From: Liquorilactobacillus aquaticus DSM 21051
GTDB lineage: Bacteria; Bacillota; Bacilli; Lactobacillales; Lactobacillaceae
Assembly (NCBI RefSeq): GCF_001436755.1
Contig: NZ_AYZD01000015.1
Span: forward strand, 62,001-126,000
Direction: 5' to 3'
DNA: 64,000 nt
Shown: positions 50,371 to 60,567 of the stretch, piece after piece
Layout of the letters: every line of letters starts with the position of its first letter
Numbering within the stretch: the stretch's first letter is position 1
Position numbers and translations under genes: made by a program
The notes under the pieces: model-generated
The model's database searches: none
What the model was told of the DNA's origin: nothing
The model's input: the letters and a program-made list of their open reading frames with translations, nothing else

Positions 50371-51353
50371 TATTTTTGCCCCTCTTTTTCAGTTTCATTT
50401 GCATAAGCTTGAATAATTTCAGCGACAACCGGATGCCGTACAACATCTGCTGCGTCAAAATTAACAAATTCTACATGAGCTAGATTCTTTAAAATATTCT
50501 CTGCATCAACTAATCCGCTTTGTTTATGTCCGCGAGGCAAATCAATTTGCGTCTTATCGCCGTTAACAACCATTTTGGAACCAAACCCAAGGCGTGTTAG
50601 AAACATTTTCATTTGCGCTCTAGTTGTATTCTGAGCTTCATCTAATATGACAAAAGCGTTGTCAAGCGTTCTCCCGCGCATATATGCTAACGGCGCAATT
50701 TCAATCACACCCCGATCCAGTAAACGTTCAGTGTGTTCTTTTCCCAAAACGGCATGCAAGGCATCATATACTGGGCGCAGGTAAGGATCTACTTTCTCCT
50801 TTAAATCTCCTGGCAGAAAGCCTAAAGACTCACCAGCCTCCACAGCAGGTCTGGTAAGAATTATTCGCTCTACTATATTTTTTTTTAGAGCAGCGACCGC
50901 CATGACAACAGCCAAAAAGGTCTTGCCGGTTCCGGCGGGACCTATTCCAAAAACAAGATCACTATTTTTTATAGCTTGGACATATTGACGTTGTCCGAAG
51001 TTTTTTACGCGGATTGGTTTCCCTTTTTGATCTTTAAGCAGCACATCTGTATATAAATCTTGAAAATAGTCCAAGGTCCCTTTGTCTGCCATCTTTATTG
51101 CAGACAAGACATCAGAACTGCCTATTGTAATATTCTGTGCAAGCAAGTTGGATAGCTGCTGCAGGATTTTCAAAGCGCGCGCAACTGCGTTCTCTTCTCC
51201 GGTAATTCTTATCGTATCTCCGAAAGGACGAATGACAATATTCTCGCCTTCTTCAAGTAATTCAACATATTTATCATGGGTTCCCAGCAAAGCAACACCT
51301 TGTTGAGAATCGGTTAATTTGAACTCTTTTTCAACCAACTGTTTTTCCGTCAA
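50370..51353 (-). CDS. PhoH family protein
   Basis: Cytoplasmic ATPase with an N-terminal KH-like part (GEENAVARALKILQQL) and the PhoH domain: Walker A GPAGTGKTFLAV, RPAVEAGESLGFLPGD, and Walker B FVILDEAQNTT. It is commonly coupled with ybeY and presumed to act in RNA metabolism. The start is TTG at 51353, nine bases after AGGAG. It heads the cluster toward recO. Confidence 0.93.
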   Translation of the reverse strand: MTEKQLVEKEFKLTDSQQGVALLGTHDKYVELLEEGENIVIRPFGDTIRITGEENAVARALKILQQLSNLLAQNITIGSSDVLSAIKMADKGTLDYFQDLYTDVLLKDQKGKPIRVKNFGQRQYVQAIKNSDLVFGIGPAGTGKTFLAVVMAVAALKKNIVERIILTRPAVEAGESLGFLPGDLKEKVDPYLRPVYDALHAVLGKEHTERLLDRGVIEIAPLAYMRGRTLDNAFVILDEAQNTTRAQMKMFLTRLGFGSKMVVNGDKTQIDLPRGHKQSGLVDAENILKNLAHVEFVNFDAADVVRHPVVAEIIQAYANETEKEGQK

Positions 51354-51451
51354 TCCATTTTGCTCCTTTAATTAAGCATTATATGGTTAAATCATAGCAT
51401 AAAAGGCGCTTTAACAAAAGCTAAGGCTTTAATAATATTCCTCTGCAAAAA

Positions 51452-51490
51452 CAAAAGACGAATCGTCTATCACAGACAATCCGTCTTTTG
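51452..51490 (-). terminator. Terminator after yqeY
   Basis: A 17-base stem with two G-U pairs on the minus strand (51474-51490 with 51452-51468, five-base loop) followed by TTTTTG. Confidence 0.88.
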
Positions 51491-51530
51491 CATTAACAAT
51501 CCAATACATACTGCTATTGAATCAAAAATA

Positions 51531-51974
51531 TTATTTCAACAATGATTTTACAACTGAATTTACCAGTTTTCCATCAGCTTGTCCCTTGACTTGAGGCATA
51601 ACTGCACCCATCACTTTACCAAAATCAGCTTTCGATGATGCTCCAACTCGTTGCATCGTTTCTTGAACAATAGTCTTTACCTCATCTTCGCCAAGCTGTT
51701 TCGGCAGATAGCGCTGAACAACTTTAATTTCGTTTTCCAGACTAGGAACCAAATCGGCACGTCCAGCATCTGAAAACTCAGCAACAGAATCCTTGCGTTG
51801 TTTTAACTCGCGTGACAGAACAGCTATTTCTTCATCAGAAGTTAAAGCATGGCCCACTTTAATCTGTTCATTTGTCGCAGCGGACTTTAACATACGAACA
51901 GTACTCAAAGTTTCCTTATCATGAGCCTTCATCGCAGCTTTCAAATCATTATTTAATGAATCAAGTAAGCTCAT
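51531..51974 (-). CDS. GatB/YqeY domain-containing protein
   Basis: A 147-residue protein of the YqeY family, related to the tRNA-binding tail domain of GatB. It shows LLDSLNNDLKAAMKAHDKETLSTVRMLKSA, KQRKDSVAEF and the C-terminal KVMGAVMPQVKGQADGKLVN. The role is not established. It follows rpsU by 22 bases, the classic rpsU-yqeY pair. Confidence 0.93.
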   Translation of the reverse strand: MSLLDSLNNDLKAAMKAHDKETLSTVRMLKSAATNEQIKVGHALTSDEEIAVLSRELKQRKDSVAEFSDAGRADLVPSLENEIKVVQRYLPKQLGEDEVKTIVQETMQRVGASSKADFGKVMGAVMPQVKGQADGKLVNSVVKSLLK

Positions 51975-51996
51975 CAGTTCTATCCCTCCTTAGGAA

Positions 51997-52182
51997 TTAG
52001 AAACGACGCTTGTTCTTACGCTTCCTTGCTGCTTCAGATTTTTTCTTGCGTTTCACACTAGGCTTCTCGTAGAATTCACGTTTACGATATTCTTGTAAAG
52101 TACCTGTTTTTGAAACGGTACGTTTGAAGCGACGAAGAGCGTCATCAAGAGATTCGTTTTTACGAACGACTGTCTTTGACAT
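51997..52182 (-). CDS. rpsU: 30S ribosomal protein S21
   Basis: Small basic 30S protein (61 residues): [20 protein letters not shown], then a lysine/arginine-rich tail. It has a near-consensus promoter and the GGAGGGAGG ribosome binding site, consistent with high expression. Confidence 0.96.
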   Translation of the reverse strand: MSKTVVRKNESLDDALRRFKRTVSKTGTLQEYRKREFYEKPSVKRKKKSEAARKRKNKRRF

Positions 52183-52260
52183 TTTGTTTCCCTCCCTCCG
52201 AGCTTAAAATGTAACCGTTATATTCTGCATAAACACACAAACTTTTAACAGTTCTATATT

Positions 52261-52289
52261 ATTATACCCAAACCTTAAGCAGTCGTCAA
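52261..52289 (-). promoter_or_regulatory. Promoter of rpsU-yqeY
   Basis: TTGACG (52284-52289) and TATAAT (52261-52266) with 17-base spacing on the minus strand. Confidence 0.85.
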
Positions 52290-52341
52290 TATAACTTTAC
52301 CGGTATTCAAAAAATAATCAGGAAAAAGAATTTAATGCTGA

Positions 52342-52370
52342 TTGTTTTAAATGATAATTCATTATATTAT
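52342..52370 (+). promoter_or_regulatory. Promoter of the PPDK-regulator gene
   Basis: TTGTTT (52342-52347) and TATTAT (52365-52370), 17 bases apart on the plus strand, about 50 bases before the ATG. Confidence 0.65.
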
Positions 52371-52420
52371 ATACATATGGTGAATAAAGCGTTTTTAATT
52401 TCAATAGGTGGGGGAAAAAA

Positions 52421-53230
52421 ATGTCGAATACTAAGCAAATATCTATCTTTATAATTTCCGATTCTTTGGGAGAAACAGGCTATAGTCTCGCTCAGGCGGC
52501 AGCTGTCCAATTTCCTGATATCGATTTTAAGCTTCATCGTTTTCCGCTGACTAAAACAATTTCGCTTTTAGGTGGTATTCTTGCTAAAGCCAAACGTGCT
52601 GACGCACTGATTATCCATACTTTTGTTGATCCTCAACTTTCGGAATACGTTACTTCCTTTTGCGAAACTAATGGTCTTGGTGTCTTAGATGCATTGTCTC
52701 CTCTGCTCAATACGATCAAAGAAAAAACCGGTTTAGAACCACTGGGACAAGCCGGACTAAACCACAACCTTAATGAAACGTATTTTAATCGAATTAAAGC
52801 TCTCGAATTTGCAGTCACTTACGATGATGGTAAAGATCCGTCGGGTTATTTAAAAGCAGATATTGTGCTTTTAGGTGTTTCGCGCACCTCAAAAACACCC
52901 TTGTCATTGTATCTTGCCAATAAGAACTTTTTGGTAGCCAATCTTCCACTTGTCCCTAAAGCTAAGGTGCCCGATGAACTCTGGAAAGTCGATCGTCAAA
53001 AAATAATTGGTCTTACTAATGATCCCAAAATCCTTAATAATATCAGACGTGAACGTATGCTGACATACGGTCTGAATCCGGATACCAACTACTCTAATGT
53101 AGATAATATTGAAGCTGAGTTGGAATATGCAAACAATTTGTATAAAAAATTAGGATGTCTTGTTATTAATGTTTCGAACAAGTCGATTGAAGAAACCGCC
53201 ACCTTGATAACAGAGAGCCTAGCTAAATAG
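52421..53230 (+). CDS. Pyruvate, phosphate dikinase regulatory protein family (DUF299)
   Basis: Bifunctional ADP-dependent kinase / phosphate-dependent pyrophosphorylase family that switches PPDK (or PEP synthase) off and on. The N-terminal IFIISDSLGETGYSLA and the P-loop GVSRTSKTPLSLYLA (about residue 150) are hallmark motifs. Length 269 is normal. It stands alone on the plus strand. No PPDK or PEP synthase is in the window, so the target is unknown here. Confidence 0.9.
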   Translation: MSNTKQISIFIISDSLGETGYSLAQAAAVQFPDIDFKLHRFPLTKTISLLGGILAKAKRADALIIHTFVDPQLSEYVTSFCETNGLGVLDALSPLLNTIKEKTGLEPLGQAGLNHNLNETYFNRIKALEFAVTYDDGKDPSGYLKADIVLLGVSRTSKTPLSLYLANKNFLVANLPLVPKAKVPDELWKVDRQKIIGLTNDPKILNNIRRERMLTYGLNPDTNYSNVDNIEAELEYANNLYKKLGCLVINVSNKSIEETATLITESLAK

Positions 53231-53333
53231 TCTTCAAAAATTTTTCTTTTGGATGCTCTAATTTAACAAGTGTGTACCAAAAGTCATTGCTTGAACATTA
53301 AACCATTTTAGTGTCTGTAATATAACTCTGACG

Positions 53334-53384
53334 CAAAAGGGATCGGACCAAAACCTGCGTTTTAGTCCAACCCCTTTTTTCGGT
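53334..53384. terminator. Hairpin between the converging DUF299 gene and nfo
   Basis: Twenty-base arms (AAAAGGGATCGGACCAAAAC and GTTTTAGTCCAACCCCTTTT, four-base loop CTGC). On the plus strand three positions mismatch. On the minus strand the same positions form G-U pairs, so the RNA for nfo folds perfectly. Tails: TTTTTT on plus, TTTT within the stem on minus. Confidence 0.78.
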
Positions 53385-53411
53385 ATAAGTTAAATTTCTC
53401 AATCAAAAGAA

Positions 53412-54314
53412 TTATATTTGACCTTTATTAGTAACAATTTTAGCCAACATTTCAGAATCAAAAGTTTGCTCTTTAAACATTTTGATCTCATAAGCGTATG
53501 GAGGAAAAGCATTTTTCTTATCAGGACCAACATACGGTGTTTCCATAATTTTAGGAATTTCTTTCAGTTCACTGTGGTGAACAATATAATTTAGTGCATC
53601 AAAACCAATGGTTCCAAAACCGATATTAGCATGCCGATCCTTATGGCTGCCCAATTCATTTTTAGAATCATTAATGTGAACGACCTTTAATTTATTTAAG
53701 CCAATAACATGATCAAATTCATTGAGAACACCGTCAAAATCTTCCTTAACATTGTACCCTGCATCATTAGTATGACATGTGTCCAGCGTTACTGAGAGTT
53801 TTTCATTGTGTGTCACTCCATCTATTATCTGCGCAATTTCTTCAAAAGTTCGACCGACTTCCGTTCCTTTGCCTGCCATCGTCTCGATTGCAATTTGTAA
53901 GTTTTGTTCAGGATCAATGACTTTGTTAAGTCCCTTAACTATGTTATCAATGGCCGCTTCTGCACCTGCCCCAACATGTGCTCCCGGATGAAATGTCATC
54001 TGTTCAGCACCAAGAGCTTCCGCACGTTTGACCTCATCTTTCAGAAAAGCAACCGCAAATTCGAAATTTTCAGGTTTTTTGGTATTGCCCAAATTGATAA
54101 TATATGGGGCATGCACCACAATATTGCTGATTTTATGATTCTTCATGTAATCATGTCCAGCATCAATGTTCATATCTGCAATTTTTTTACGCCGTGTGTT
54201 TTGAGGGGCCCCCGTGTAGACCATAAAAGTTGTTGCGCCATAGCCAGCGGCTTCTTCAGCCGAGCCTAAAAGCATTTTACTACCCTTCATTCCAACATGT
54301 GATCCAAGTAACAT
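53412..54314 (-). CDS. nfo: Deoxyribonuclease IV (apurinic endonuclease)
   Basis: Zinc AP endonuclease for base-excision repair. Zinc ligand motifs are clear: [66 protein letters not shown], and IMETP. The ATG at 54314 follows AAGGAG at eight bases (300 residues). A TTG two codons earlier is too near the ribosome binding site. Confidence 0.96.
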   Translation of the reverse strand: MLLGSHVGMKGSKMLLGSAEEAAGYGATTFMVYTGAPQNTRRKKIADMNIDAGHDYMKNHKISNIVVHAPYIINLGNTKKPENFEFAVAFLKDEVKRAEALGAEQMTFHPGAHVGAGAEAAIDNIVKGLNKVIDPEQNLQIAIETMAGKGTEVGRTFEEIAQIIDGVTHNEKLSVTLDTCHTNDAGYNVKEDFDGVLNEFDHVIGLNKLKVVHINDSKNELGSHKDRHANIGFGTIGFDALNYIVHHSELKEIPKIMETPYVGPDKKNAFPPYAYEIKMFKEQTFDSEMLAKIVTNKGQI

Positions 54315-54419
54315 TTGCAATTCTCCTTTTTAACTTAAATTTAAGTCATAAACCAAGACAACTGAAAACAGCTTTAAAAACATTATATTTTACTTTTTAA
54401 TTCAGCATCCTTAGCTGTT

Positions 54420-55586
54420 TCATTCTAAATAATATCTTATGATTCGTTCTGCCGCATAACCATCATTTTTTGTATTCCATAACCTATTGAACTCGCTAAA
54501 ATCTGCTTGATCTGCCGGCTTTTTCAAAGCTGAAAATAAGTCTTTCGTCGTTCTAAGCAGTGGACCAGGCAGCCATTTTTTAAAATCAGGTTGAATACCG
54601 ACTTTATTTTGATATTCATCTAAGTCATAACAATAAAACAAAATTTCTTTTGCATTTTCCAGTAGTGAATAGTCAAAAATAACCGATGAATAGTCCGTAA
54701 TTAAACGATCTGCTACAGGCAAAATATCCTCCGTCGAAAGATCATCCAGCCACAAAATGTTCTTTCTCCCACGAAAACGATCACGAATAGTTTTTACGCG
54801 GTCTCCCAAGTGCGGATGAAGTTTAATTATTAATACCTGTTTTTTATCTAATCGATTCATAATCTCAAAAAAAGATTGTGGTAAATTAATTTTTACCCCT
54901 TCGGTACCTTCACGATAGGTCGGTGTATATAAAATAATCTCTTTGCTCTTCAAAGCGGGATATTGTCGATAAAAAAACTGCCTCTTCTTCGAAGCCCATT
55001 CTGAATGTGAAAATTTATCGGATCGTGGATAACCCAGAATTAACATCTTATTTTTTTTAACATGATAACTCTTGGAAAAAATTGCAGCCATCATAGTCGA
55101 AGCAACAACATAATCATCGAACTGATCGTATACTTTTTGAAATCTTCTTTTATCAGCAGAGCTCCTCAGTAATGTTTTCGGTTCTTGCCAGCCGAATGAC
55201 TTAACTGCTCCATTTGCATGCCAAACTTGGACAATTTTTGTTTTTTGATGATTAAAGCGGCAACCAGCCAAAAAGGCATAATAGTTATCACAAAACAAAA
55301 GCTTAGCAGATAAAACAACTCGTAATTTAGATAGTACAAAATGAAGACCTTCAGTAAAACAGACCGTTTCTATCCCAAAACTGTTCAATTCTAGTGCTGC
55401 TTCTTTGCAGCTTGGATAATACAGTATGACCAGACGTTCTTTTTTAATTATGCATCTCTTAGACATTTTTTTGATAAACTCATTATTATTTCCAAAGCTC
55501 ATCAAATAGACGACCAGTTTGGGATCTTTCAGATTAAATAGAAGCGAAAAAAGCCGTACCAGCCAGATATATATCATTTTTTTCAT
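54420..55586 (-). CDS. CDP-glycerol glycerophosphotransferase family protein
   Basis: TagB/TagF-type enzyme transferring glycerol-phosphate from CDP-glycerol in wall teichoic acid or related polymer synthesis. Features seen: hydrophobic N-terminus for membrane association, VQVWHANGAVKSFGW, ILYTPTYREGTEG, IIKLHPHLGDR and the nucleotide-site LITDYSSVIFDYSLL. At 388 residues it is close to the single-domain TagB or TarF size, shorter than TagF polymerases. There are no other teichoic acid genes nearby, so the exact step is open. Confidence 0.87.
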   Translation of the reverse strand: MKKMIYIWLVRLFSLLFNLKDPKLVVYLMSFGNNNEFIKKMSKRCIIKKERLVILYYPSCKEAALELNSFGIETVCFTEGLHFVLSKLRVVLSAKLLFCDNYYAFLAGCRFNHQKTKIVQVWHANGAVKSFGWQEPKTLLRSSADKRRFQKVYDQFDDYVVASTMMAAIFSKSYHVKKNKMLILGYPRSDKFSHSEWASKKRQFFYRQYPALKSKEIILYTPTYREGTEGVKINLPQSFFEIMNRLDKKQVLIIKLHPHLGDRVKTIRDRFRGRKNILWLDDLSTEDILPVADRLITDYSSVIFDYSLLENAKEILFYCYDLDEYQNKVGIQPDFKKWLPGPLLRTTKDLFSALKKPADQADFSEFNRLWNTKNDGYAAERIIRYYLE

Positions 55587-55638
55587 TATTCAACATACTT
55601 TCTCAAAAAAATATTTCTGTTTCAAAATATTTATTAAT

Positions 55639-56514
55639 TTAAGGCTCTGGTTCATAGAAACGTCCCATAATTTTAACATTATCTGAAATGCTGACAAATG
55701 CATACGGGTCTGATTCCTCCATTGCATTTTTCAAATCAATTTGTTCGTAACGCGAAATAACAGTGAAAAGAATTGTTTTTTGATCATGCCGATATGCACC
55801 CTCAGCTCCATGAACAATAGTGATGCCCCGACGCATATGAGTTTGAATACAATCAACAACGCTTTTAGGCTTATTAGTTACAATCATAACCTGCATTTTT
55901 TGCTGGCGCGTATAAACAATGTCCATTACACGTGCATTAACAAAAATTCCAAGTGCTGAGTAAAAAGCATAAGGCCACCCATAAACTGCCCCAGCAGCAA
56001 GAATGATAAAAGTATTAAAACAAATGTTAATTGTTCCGATACTTTTTCCTGTATGTTTACGCAAAGTCAAACCGATAATATCTAAACCGCCCGTTGAAAT
56101 TCCATTCTTTAAAGCCATTCCTGTTCCAAAGCCATTTATAGCAGCCCCAAAAATAGCACAGATAATAGGATCTTTTGTTAATGTAACTATTGAAATGGAT
56201 TTAATCATAATACTTGAAAAAACAACTGATAAAAAAGTAAAAAAAGTGAAGCGATGGCCAATTTGCTTCCATGCTAAAAAAAACAACGGAACATTAAGTA
56301 TGAACAGCAATGCTGCTGTCGAAAGTTGAAAAGGTGTATACCTCTTTACCAAGGTAGCTATTAATTGAGCTAATCCAGTTATTCCAGATGAATAGATATT
56401 CCCAGGCACCCAAAAAAAATTCATTGCTACTGAAACTAAAATACCATAGATAAAGGATGTTGAAGCGCGGGCAACATACTGATGCCGTTTCCAAATTTGT
56501 TGAATCTCATCCAT
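55639..56514 (-). CDS. YitT family membrane protein (second paralogue)
   Basis: A 291-residue paralogue of the gene at 8706-9599. It has five or six membrane segments, the GISTGGLDIIGLTLRKHTGKSIG signature, and a C-terminal DUF2179 domain from about residue 200 (VMIVTNKPKSVVDCIQ). Function unknown. It lies between msrA and the glycerophosphotransferase with 35 and 52 base gaps, so co-transcription with msrA is possible. Confidence 0.88.
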   Translation of the reverse strand: MDEIQQIWKRHQYVARASTSFIYGILVSVAMNFFWVPGNIYSSGITGLAQLIATLVKRYTPFQLSTAALLFILNVPLFFLAWKQIGHRFTFFTFLSVVFSSIMIKSISIVTLTKDPIICAIFGAAINGFGTGMALKNGISTGGLDIIGLTLRKHTGKSIGTINICFNTFIILAAGAVYGWPYAFYSALGIFVNARVMDIVYTRQQKMQVMIVTNKPKSVVDCIQTHMRRGITIVHGAEGAYRHDQKTILFTVISRYEQIDLKNAMEESDPYAFVSISDNVKIMGRFYEPEP

Positions 56515-56549
56515 AAATCTTTTTTATCTCCTTAATTTCTCGGACAAGT

Positions 56550-57080
56550 TTAATTTGACCAATTATTTTTCTTAAAGGATTGACGCTGTTTTTCCTCAAG
56601 TTCGAAACGAGCTGGGTCCTTTTGATAGAAATTTTGATGATAATCCTCTGCCTGATAGAAAGGCTTTGCGTCTTCGATCTGAGTTACAATCGGTGCACTA
56701 AAACGACCACTTTCTTCCAAAGCCTTTTTAGAAGCCAACGCAATTTTTTTCTGTTCTTCGCCCTCTGTAAAAATTACCGGCCGATAATTGTCACCCCGAT
56801 CCTGAAACTGACCCATTGCATCCGTCGGGTCAGTCTGCTGCCAATAGATTTGGACCAGCTGTTCGTACGAAATTATCTCAGGATCAAAGATAATTTTGAC
56901 AGCCTCCGTATGTCCCGTACGATGTGAACAAACCTCTTCATAAGTTGGGTTGGGGACATGACCTCCTGTATATCCAGAAATAACTTTTATAATTCCCGGA
57001 TGTTCATCAAACGGTTTGACCATGCACCAGAAACAACCCCCAGCAAAAATCGCTGTCTCCTCTATCTTACTCAATTTCAA
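56550..57080 (-). CDS. msrA: Peptide methionine sulfoxide reductase A
   Basis: Reduces methionine-S-sulfoxide in proteins. The nucleophile Cys16 is in FAGGCFWCM, with the [15 protein letters not shown] and [14 protein letters not shown] motifs and AEDYHQNFY near the C-terminus. There is no recycling Cys in the tail and no fused MsrB domain. 176 residues. Confidence 0.95.
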   Translation of the reverse strand: MKLSKIEETAIFAGGCFWCMVKPFDEHPGIIKVISGYTGGHVPNPTYEEVCSHRTGHTEAVKIIFDPEIISYEQLVQIYWQQTDPTDAMGQFQDRGDNYRPVIFTEGEEQKKIALASKKALEESGRFSAPIVTQIEDAKPFYQAEDYHQNFYQKDPARFELEEKQRQSFKKNNWSN

Positions 57081-57283
57081 GCCTCCTATAATTCATTTTC
57101 GTGATTACCTTATAAGATAAACTAATTTCATGCATTCAGCAACAGTTGTATCACGTTTGAAAACAAATATTTTAAATTCAAATACTGTCCCGTTTTCTTA
57201 ACCAACCCTTAAACACTCACTAATAATAAAAAAGCTTTGCTATTGAAACATATTGAGATAAATATTGCGAGATAATATATAAA

Positions 57284-57320
57284 GAGGATGGATCAAAACA
57301 TATGTTTTGATCCATCCCCT
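57284..57320 (-). terminator. Palindromic hairpin after aspS
   Basis: A perfect 30-base palindrome (57287-57316, GATGGATCAAAACAT and its complement) with further pairs outside it. Only a short TTTATATA tail follows on the minus strand. It probably ends the hisS-aspS transcript. Its sequence resembles the hairpin at 53334-53384. Confidence 0.65.
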
Positions 57321-57362
57321 CTTAACTCATAAATTCACATGATGAACTATAGGCTCCATCTT

Positions 57363-57470
57363 TCACGCCTTGCGAGAACTTCTCTGACTGAAAACTTTGT
57401 CTATAATACATTCAATAACCTGAACATCTTTATCAAAATCCAAAGCACTGTAGTTAGTCCCAGCTTGCAT
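57363..57470 (-). CDS. Possible small protein after aspS
   Basis: A 35-codon frame starting 28 bases after the aspS stop: MQAGTNYSALDFDKDVQVIE then CIIDKVFSQRSSRKA and TGA. The composition looks protein-like, but the GAGGT upstream is 12 bases away and I recognise no family. It would be translated from the hisS-aspS transcript before the hairpin at 57284. It could equally be chance. Confidence 0.35.
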   Translation of the reverse strand: MQAGTNYSALDFDKDVQVIECIIDKVFSQRSSRKA

Positions 57471-57498
57471 AATTCTGATTTAACCTCAGAAAAGGAAG

Positions 57499-59262
57499 TT
57501 ATTCTTCAGTCGTATCAAGATGAAGCTCATCTAATTGCTTTTGGGCAACTGTACTTGGAGCATCTGTTAATGGTTCCGATGCTTTAGAATTCTTAGGGAA
57601 GGCTATAACCTCACGAATATTGTCTTTCCCAGAAAGCAACATTGCAAAACGATCTAACCCAATTGCTAGACCTCCATGTGGTGGAAAACCGTAATCTAGA
57701 GCATCTAAGAAGAATCCAAATTGGTCTTCAGCCTTTTCCTTAGTGAAACCAAGAGCCTTGAACATTTTTTCTTGAATTTCACGCTGATGAATACGAATTG
57801 AACCACCACCAAGTTCATAGCCGTTTAAAACGATATCATAACTCTGAGCGTGAGCTTTATGCGGATCCGTAGACAACAAATCAATATCTTCCTCATTAGG
57901 CATTGTGAATGGATGGTGTGCTGCAATATAGCGATGGAAATCCTCACTATACTCGAATAATGGCCAATCAACAACCCACAAAAACGCAAATTTCGTTTTG
58001 TCTACCATGTCAAGTTCGTTTGCTATACTTGTCCTGAGATACCCTAAAGCATCAGCCACAACTTTACGCTTGTCGGCAACGAACAAGATCAAATCACCAA
58101 CGCTAGCATTGGCTGCTTTTTTGATATTTTCAACATCATTTTTGAAAAACTTAGCAATCGGACCTGAAAAACCATTTTCCGTAACCTTTAGCCATGCCAA
58201 TCCCATTGCACCAAAGCGTTTAATATATTCCTGTTTACTTTCAATATCCTTACGCGAATACTTTTCTGCACCATTTGGAACTGTAATTGCTTTGACCTGA
58301 CCGCCTTTTTCAAGAATCGTTTTGAAGACCTTAAAATCAACATTCTTAACCGCGTCAGCCATATCAGTCAATTCCATTCCAAAACGAATGTCTGGTTTAT
58401 CTGAACCATAACGATCCATTGCTTCGTTCCATATCATCCGTGGAAGAGGCAGTGTCATTTCAACACCAAGCGTCTCCTTCATTACACGTTGCAATAACCC
58501 TTCTGTTAAATCTTGAATTTCTTCGGCTGTCATAAAGGAAGTTTCCATATCAATTTGTGTAAATTCAGGTTGACGATCGCCACGGAGATCCTCATCGCGG
58601 AAACAACGTGCTACTTGATAGTAACGGTCGAACCCTGCGCCCATCAATAATTGCTTAAATAACTGCGGTGATTGCGGTAGTGCATAAAAATGACCAGGGT
58701 AGACACGGGAAGGTACTAAATAGTCTCTTGCACCTTCTGGAGTTGATTTAGTCAAATATGGTGTTTCAATATCAATAAATTTGTTTTCGTCAAGATAGCG
58801 ATGAATTGCTTGAGTAATTTTACTTCTTGTAATAAGCGACTTCTGCATTTCTGGTCGACGCAAGTCAAGATACCGGTACTTTAGACGCAAATCGTCTGAA
58901 ACATTGATCCCATTTTCAATGTAAAATGGCGGTGTTTTTGCTTTGTTTAAAAGTTTAACGTCGTGAATTTCAACTTCGACCTTACCTGTTTTCATTTTAG
59001 AATTGATTGCATCGTCATCGCGTGGGACAACCTTACCTTTAACCTCGATCACGTATTCACTTCTTAAACTATCTGCCACTTCTAGGGCTTCAGGTCCAAA
59101 TTCTTGACTAAAAACTAGTTGCACAATGCCTTCTCGATCACGCAAATCAATAAAGATCAAGTTACCTAAGTCGCGACGTTTTTGAACCCATCCCTTCAAA
59201 CATACTTCCTGCCCAAAGTAAGATTCATCAACAAGTCCGCAATATATTGTTCGGTTCATCAT
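57499..59262 (-). CDS. aspS: Aspartyl-tRNA synthetase
   Basis: Class IIb synthetase of the bacterial type. N-terminal anticodon-binding OB fold ([24 protein letters not shown]), class II core ([41 protein letters not shown]) and the bacterial GAD insertion (about residues 280-420). It is 587 residues long. It follows hisS after three bases and shares its T-box. Confidence 0.97.
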   Translation of the reverse strand: MMNRTIYCGLVDESYFGQEVCLKGWVQKRRDLGNLIFIDLRDREGIVQLVFSQEFGPEALEVADSLRSEYVIEVKGKVVPRDDDAINSKMKTGKVEVEIHDVKLLNKAKTPPFYIENGINVSDDLRLKYRYLDLRRPEMQKSLITRSKITQAIHRYLDENKFIDIETPYLTKSTPEGARDYLVPSRVYPGHFYALPQSPQLFKQLLMGAGFDRYYQVARCFRDEDLRGDRQPEFTQIDMETSFMTAEEIQDLTEGLLQRVMKETLGVEMTLPLPRMIWNEAMDRYGSDKPDIRFGMELTDMADAVKNVDFKVFKTILEKGGQVKAITVPNGAEKYSRKDIESKQEYIKRFGAMGLAWLKVTENGFSGPIAKFFKNDVENIKKAANASVGDLILFVADKRKVVADALGYLRTSIANELDMVDKTKFAFLWVVDWPLFEYSEDFHRYIAAHHPFTMPNEEDIDLLSTDPHKAHAQSYDIVLNGYELGGGSIRIHQREIQEKMFKALGFTKEKAEDQFGFFLDALDYGFPPHGGLAIGLDRFAMLLSGKDNIREVIAFPKNSKASEPLTDAPSTVAQKQLDELHLDTTEE

Positions 59263-59265
59263 TTT

Positions 59266-60567
59266 TTACTCCTTTTCCCTTTCAACTATACCTTGATACA
59301 CTTTATCGAATTCTGAATAAATATCATCTAGCAAAACCTTTACTTCATTTCCGGTCTGCATATTCTTCAGATTGACTTTTCCGGCTTGAAGCTCTTCCTC
59401 ACCGATTGTCAAAGTTAGATGTGCTTTCATTCTATTGGCTGCTTTAAATTGTCCTTTAGGCTTACGTTCCAAGTAATCACGCTCAGCACTATAACCTGCG
59501 TGACGTAAAGCCTGTACCAATTTCAGCGTTTCTTCATTTGTAGCTTGCCCAATCCCTACGACATAAACATCCAGATCTTCATCGATTGGTAATTCAATTT
59601 TTTCAGCTTCTAAAACCAATAACAAGCGTTCGACACCCAATCCGAAGCCAATTCCTGGAACTTCTGGGCCACCAAGCTGTTCAACTAAACCATTGTAACG
59701 TCCACCGGCACAAACCGTTGTCCAATTTCCACCGAAAGCTTTTGAATTGCTCATGATTTCGAAAATTGTATGATTGTAATAATCAAGACCTCGAACCATA
59801 TTCGTCTCAATCTCGAATGGAATTTTCAAAGTTTTTAACAGTTTTTTTACTGTAGCAAAATGCATAGCTGCATCATCCGTTAAATAATCTAAGATCGAAG
59901 GTGCATTTGCTACAATTTCCTGATCCTTTTTATCTTTGCTGTCAAGAATACGCAAAGGATTTTTGTGCAGCCTCTCTTTAGAATCGTCACTTAAAACATC
60001 TTCTAAGGGCTTCAAGTATGCCATCAGTGCCTCATGGTATTTTGTACGTGATTCAGCATCCCCTAAAGTATTGATTACTAATTTCAAATCTCGTAACCCA
60101 TACTGCTGTAACAGATTAACCGCCATTGCCATCACTTCTACATCAAGCGTTGGATTATCAACACCGAAAGCTTCAACCCCAATTTGGTGGAACTGCCTTT
60201 GCCGTCCTGACTGGGGACGTTCATAACGAAACATTGGTCCCATATAGAATGTCTTAAACGGTCGCTGAATTTCTGGACCGTATAATTTATTTTCCACATA
60301 CGCACGTACTACACCAGCAGTCCCTTCTGGCCGCAAAGTTATATGTCTTTCTCCTTTATCAAAGAAATCATACATTTCTTTAGTTACGATATCAGATGTT
60401 TCACCCGATGTTCGCGAAAAAACTTCAAAGTTTTCAAAAATCGGCGTTCTTATTTCATTATAACGGTAGTTTTTAAACAACTGTCGTGCTGTTTGTTCAA
60501 TATACTGCCATTTTGCAGATTCGCCTGGAATAATATCAGTCGTTCCTTTTGGTCGTTGATACTTCAT
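59266..60567 (-). CDS. hisS: Histidyl-tRNA synthetase
   Basis: Class IIa synthetase. Motif 2 [43 protein letters not shown], the histidine-specific motif [11 protein letters not shown], and [15 protein letters not shown] are intact; a C-terminal anticodon-binding domain follows ([17 protein letters not shown]). It has 433 residues. It begins the hisS-aspS operon. Confidence 0.97.
   Translation of the reverse strand: MKYQRPKGTTDIIPGESAKWQYIEQTARQLFKNYRYNEIRTPIFENFEVFSRTSGETSDIVTKEMYDFFDKGERHITLRPEGTAGVVRAYVENKLYGPEIQRPFKTFYMGPMFRYERPQSGRQRQFHQIGVEAFGVDNPTLDVEVMAMAVNLLQQYGLRDLKLVINTLGDAESRTKYHEALMAYLKPLEDVLSDDSKERLHKNPLRILDSKDKKDQEIVANAPSILDYLTDDAAMHFATVKKLLKTLKIPFEIETNMVRGLDYYNHTIFEIMSNSKAFGGNWTTVCAGGRYNGLVEQLGGPEVPGIGFGLGVERLLLVLEAEKIELPIDEDLDVYVVGIGQATNEETLKLVQALRHAGYSAERDYLERKPKGQFKAANRMKAHLTLTIGEEELQAGKVNLKNMQTGNEVKVLLDDIYSEFDKVYQGIVEREKE

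Larger units (their letters stand above)
57081..57498. other. Intergenic region between aspS and msrA
   Basis: About 420 bases. It holds the palindromic hairpin at 57284-57320 and a possible 35-codon frame at 57363-57470, both listed separately. The remaining 200 bases before msrA are AT-rich without coding signal and should contain the msrA promoter. Confidence 0.6.
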
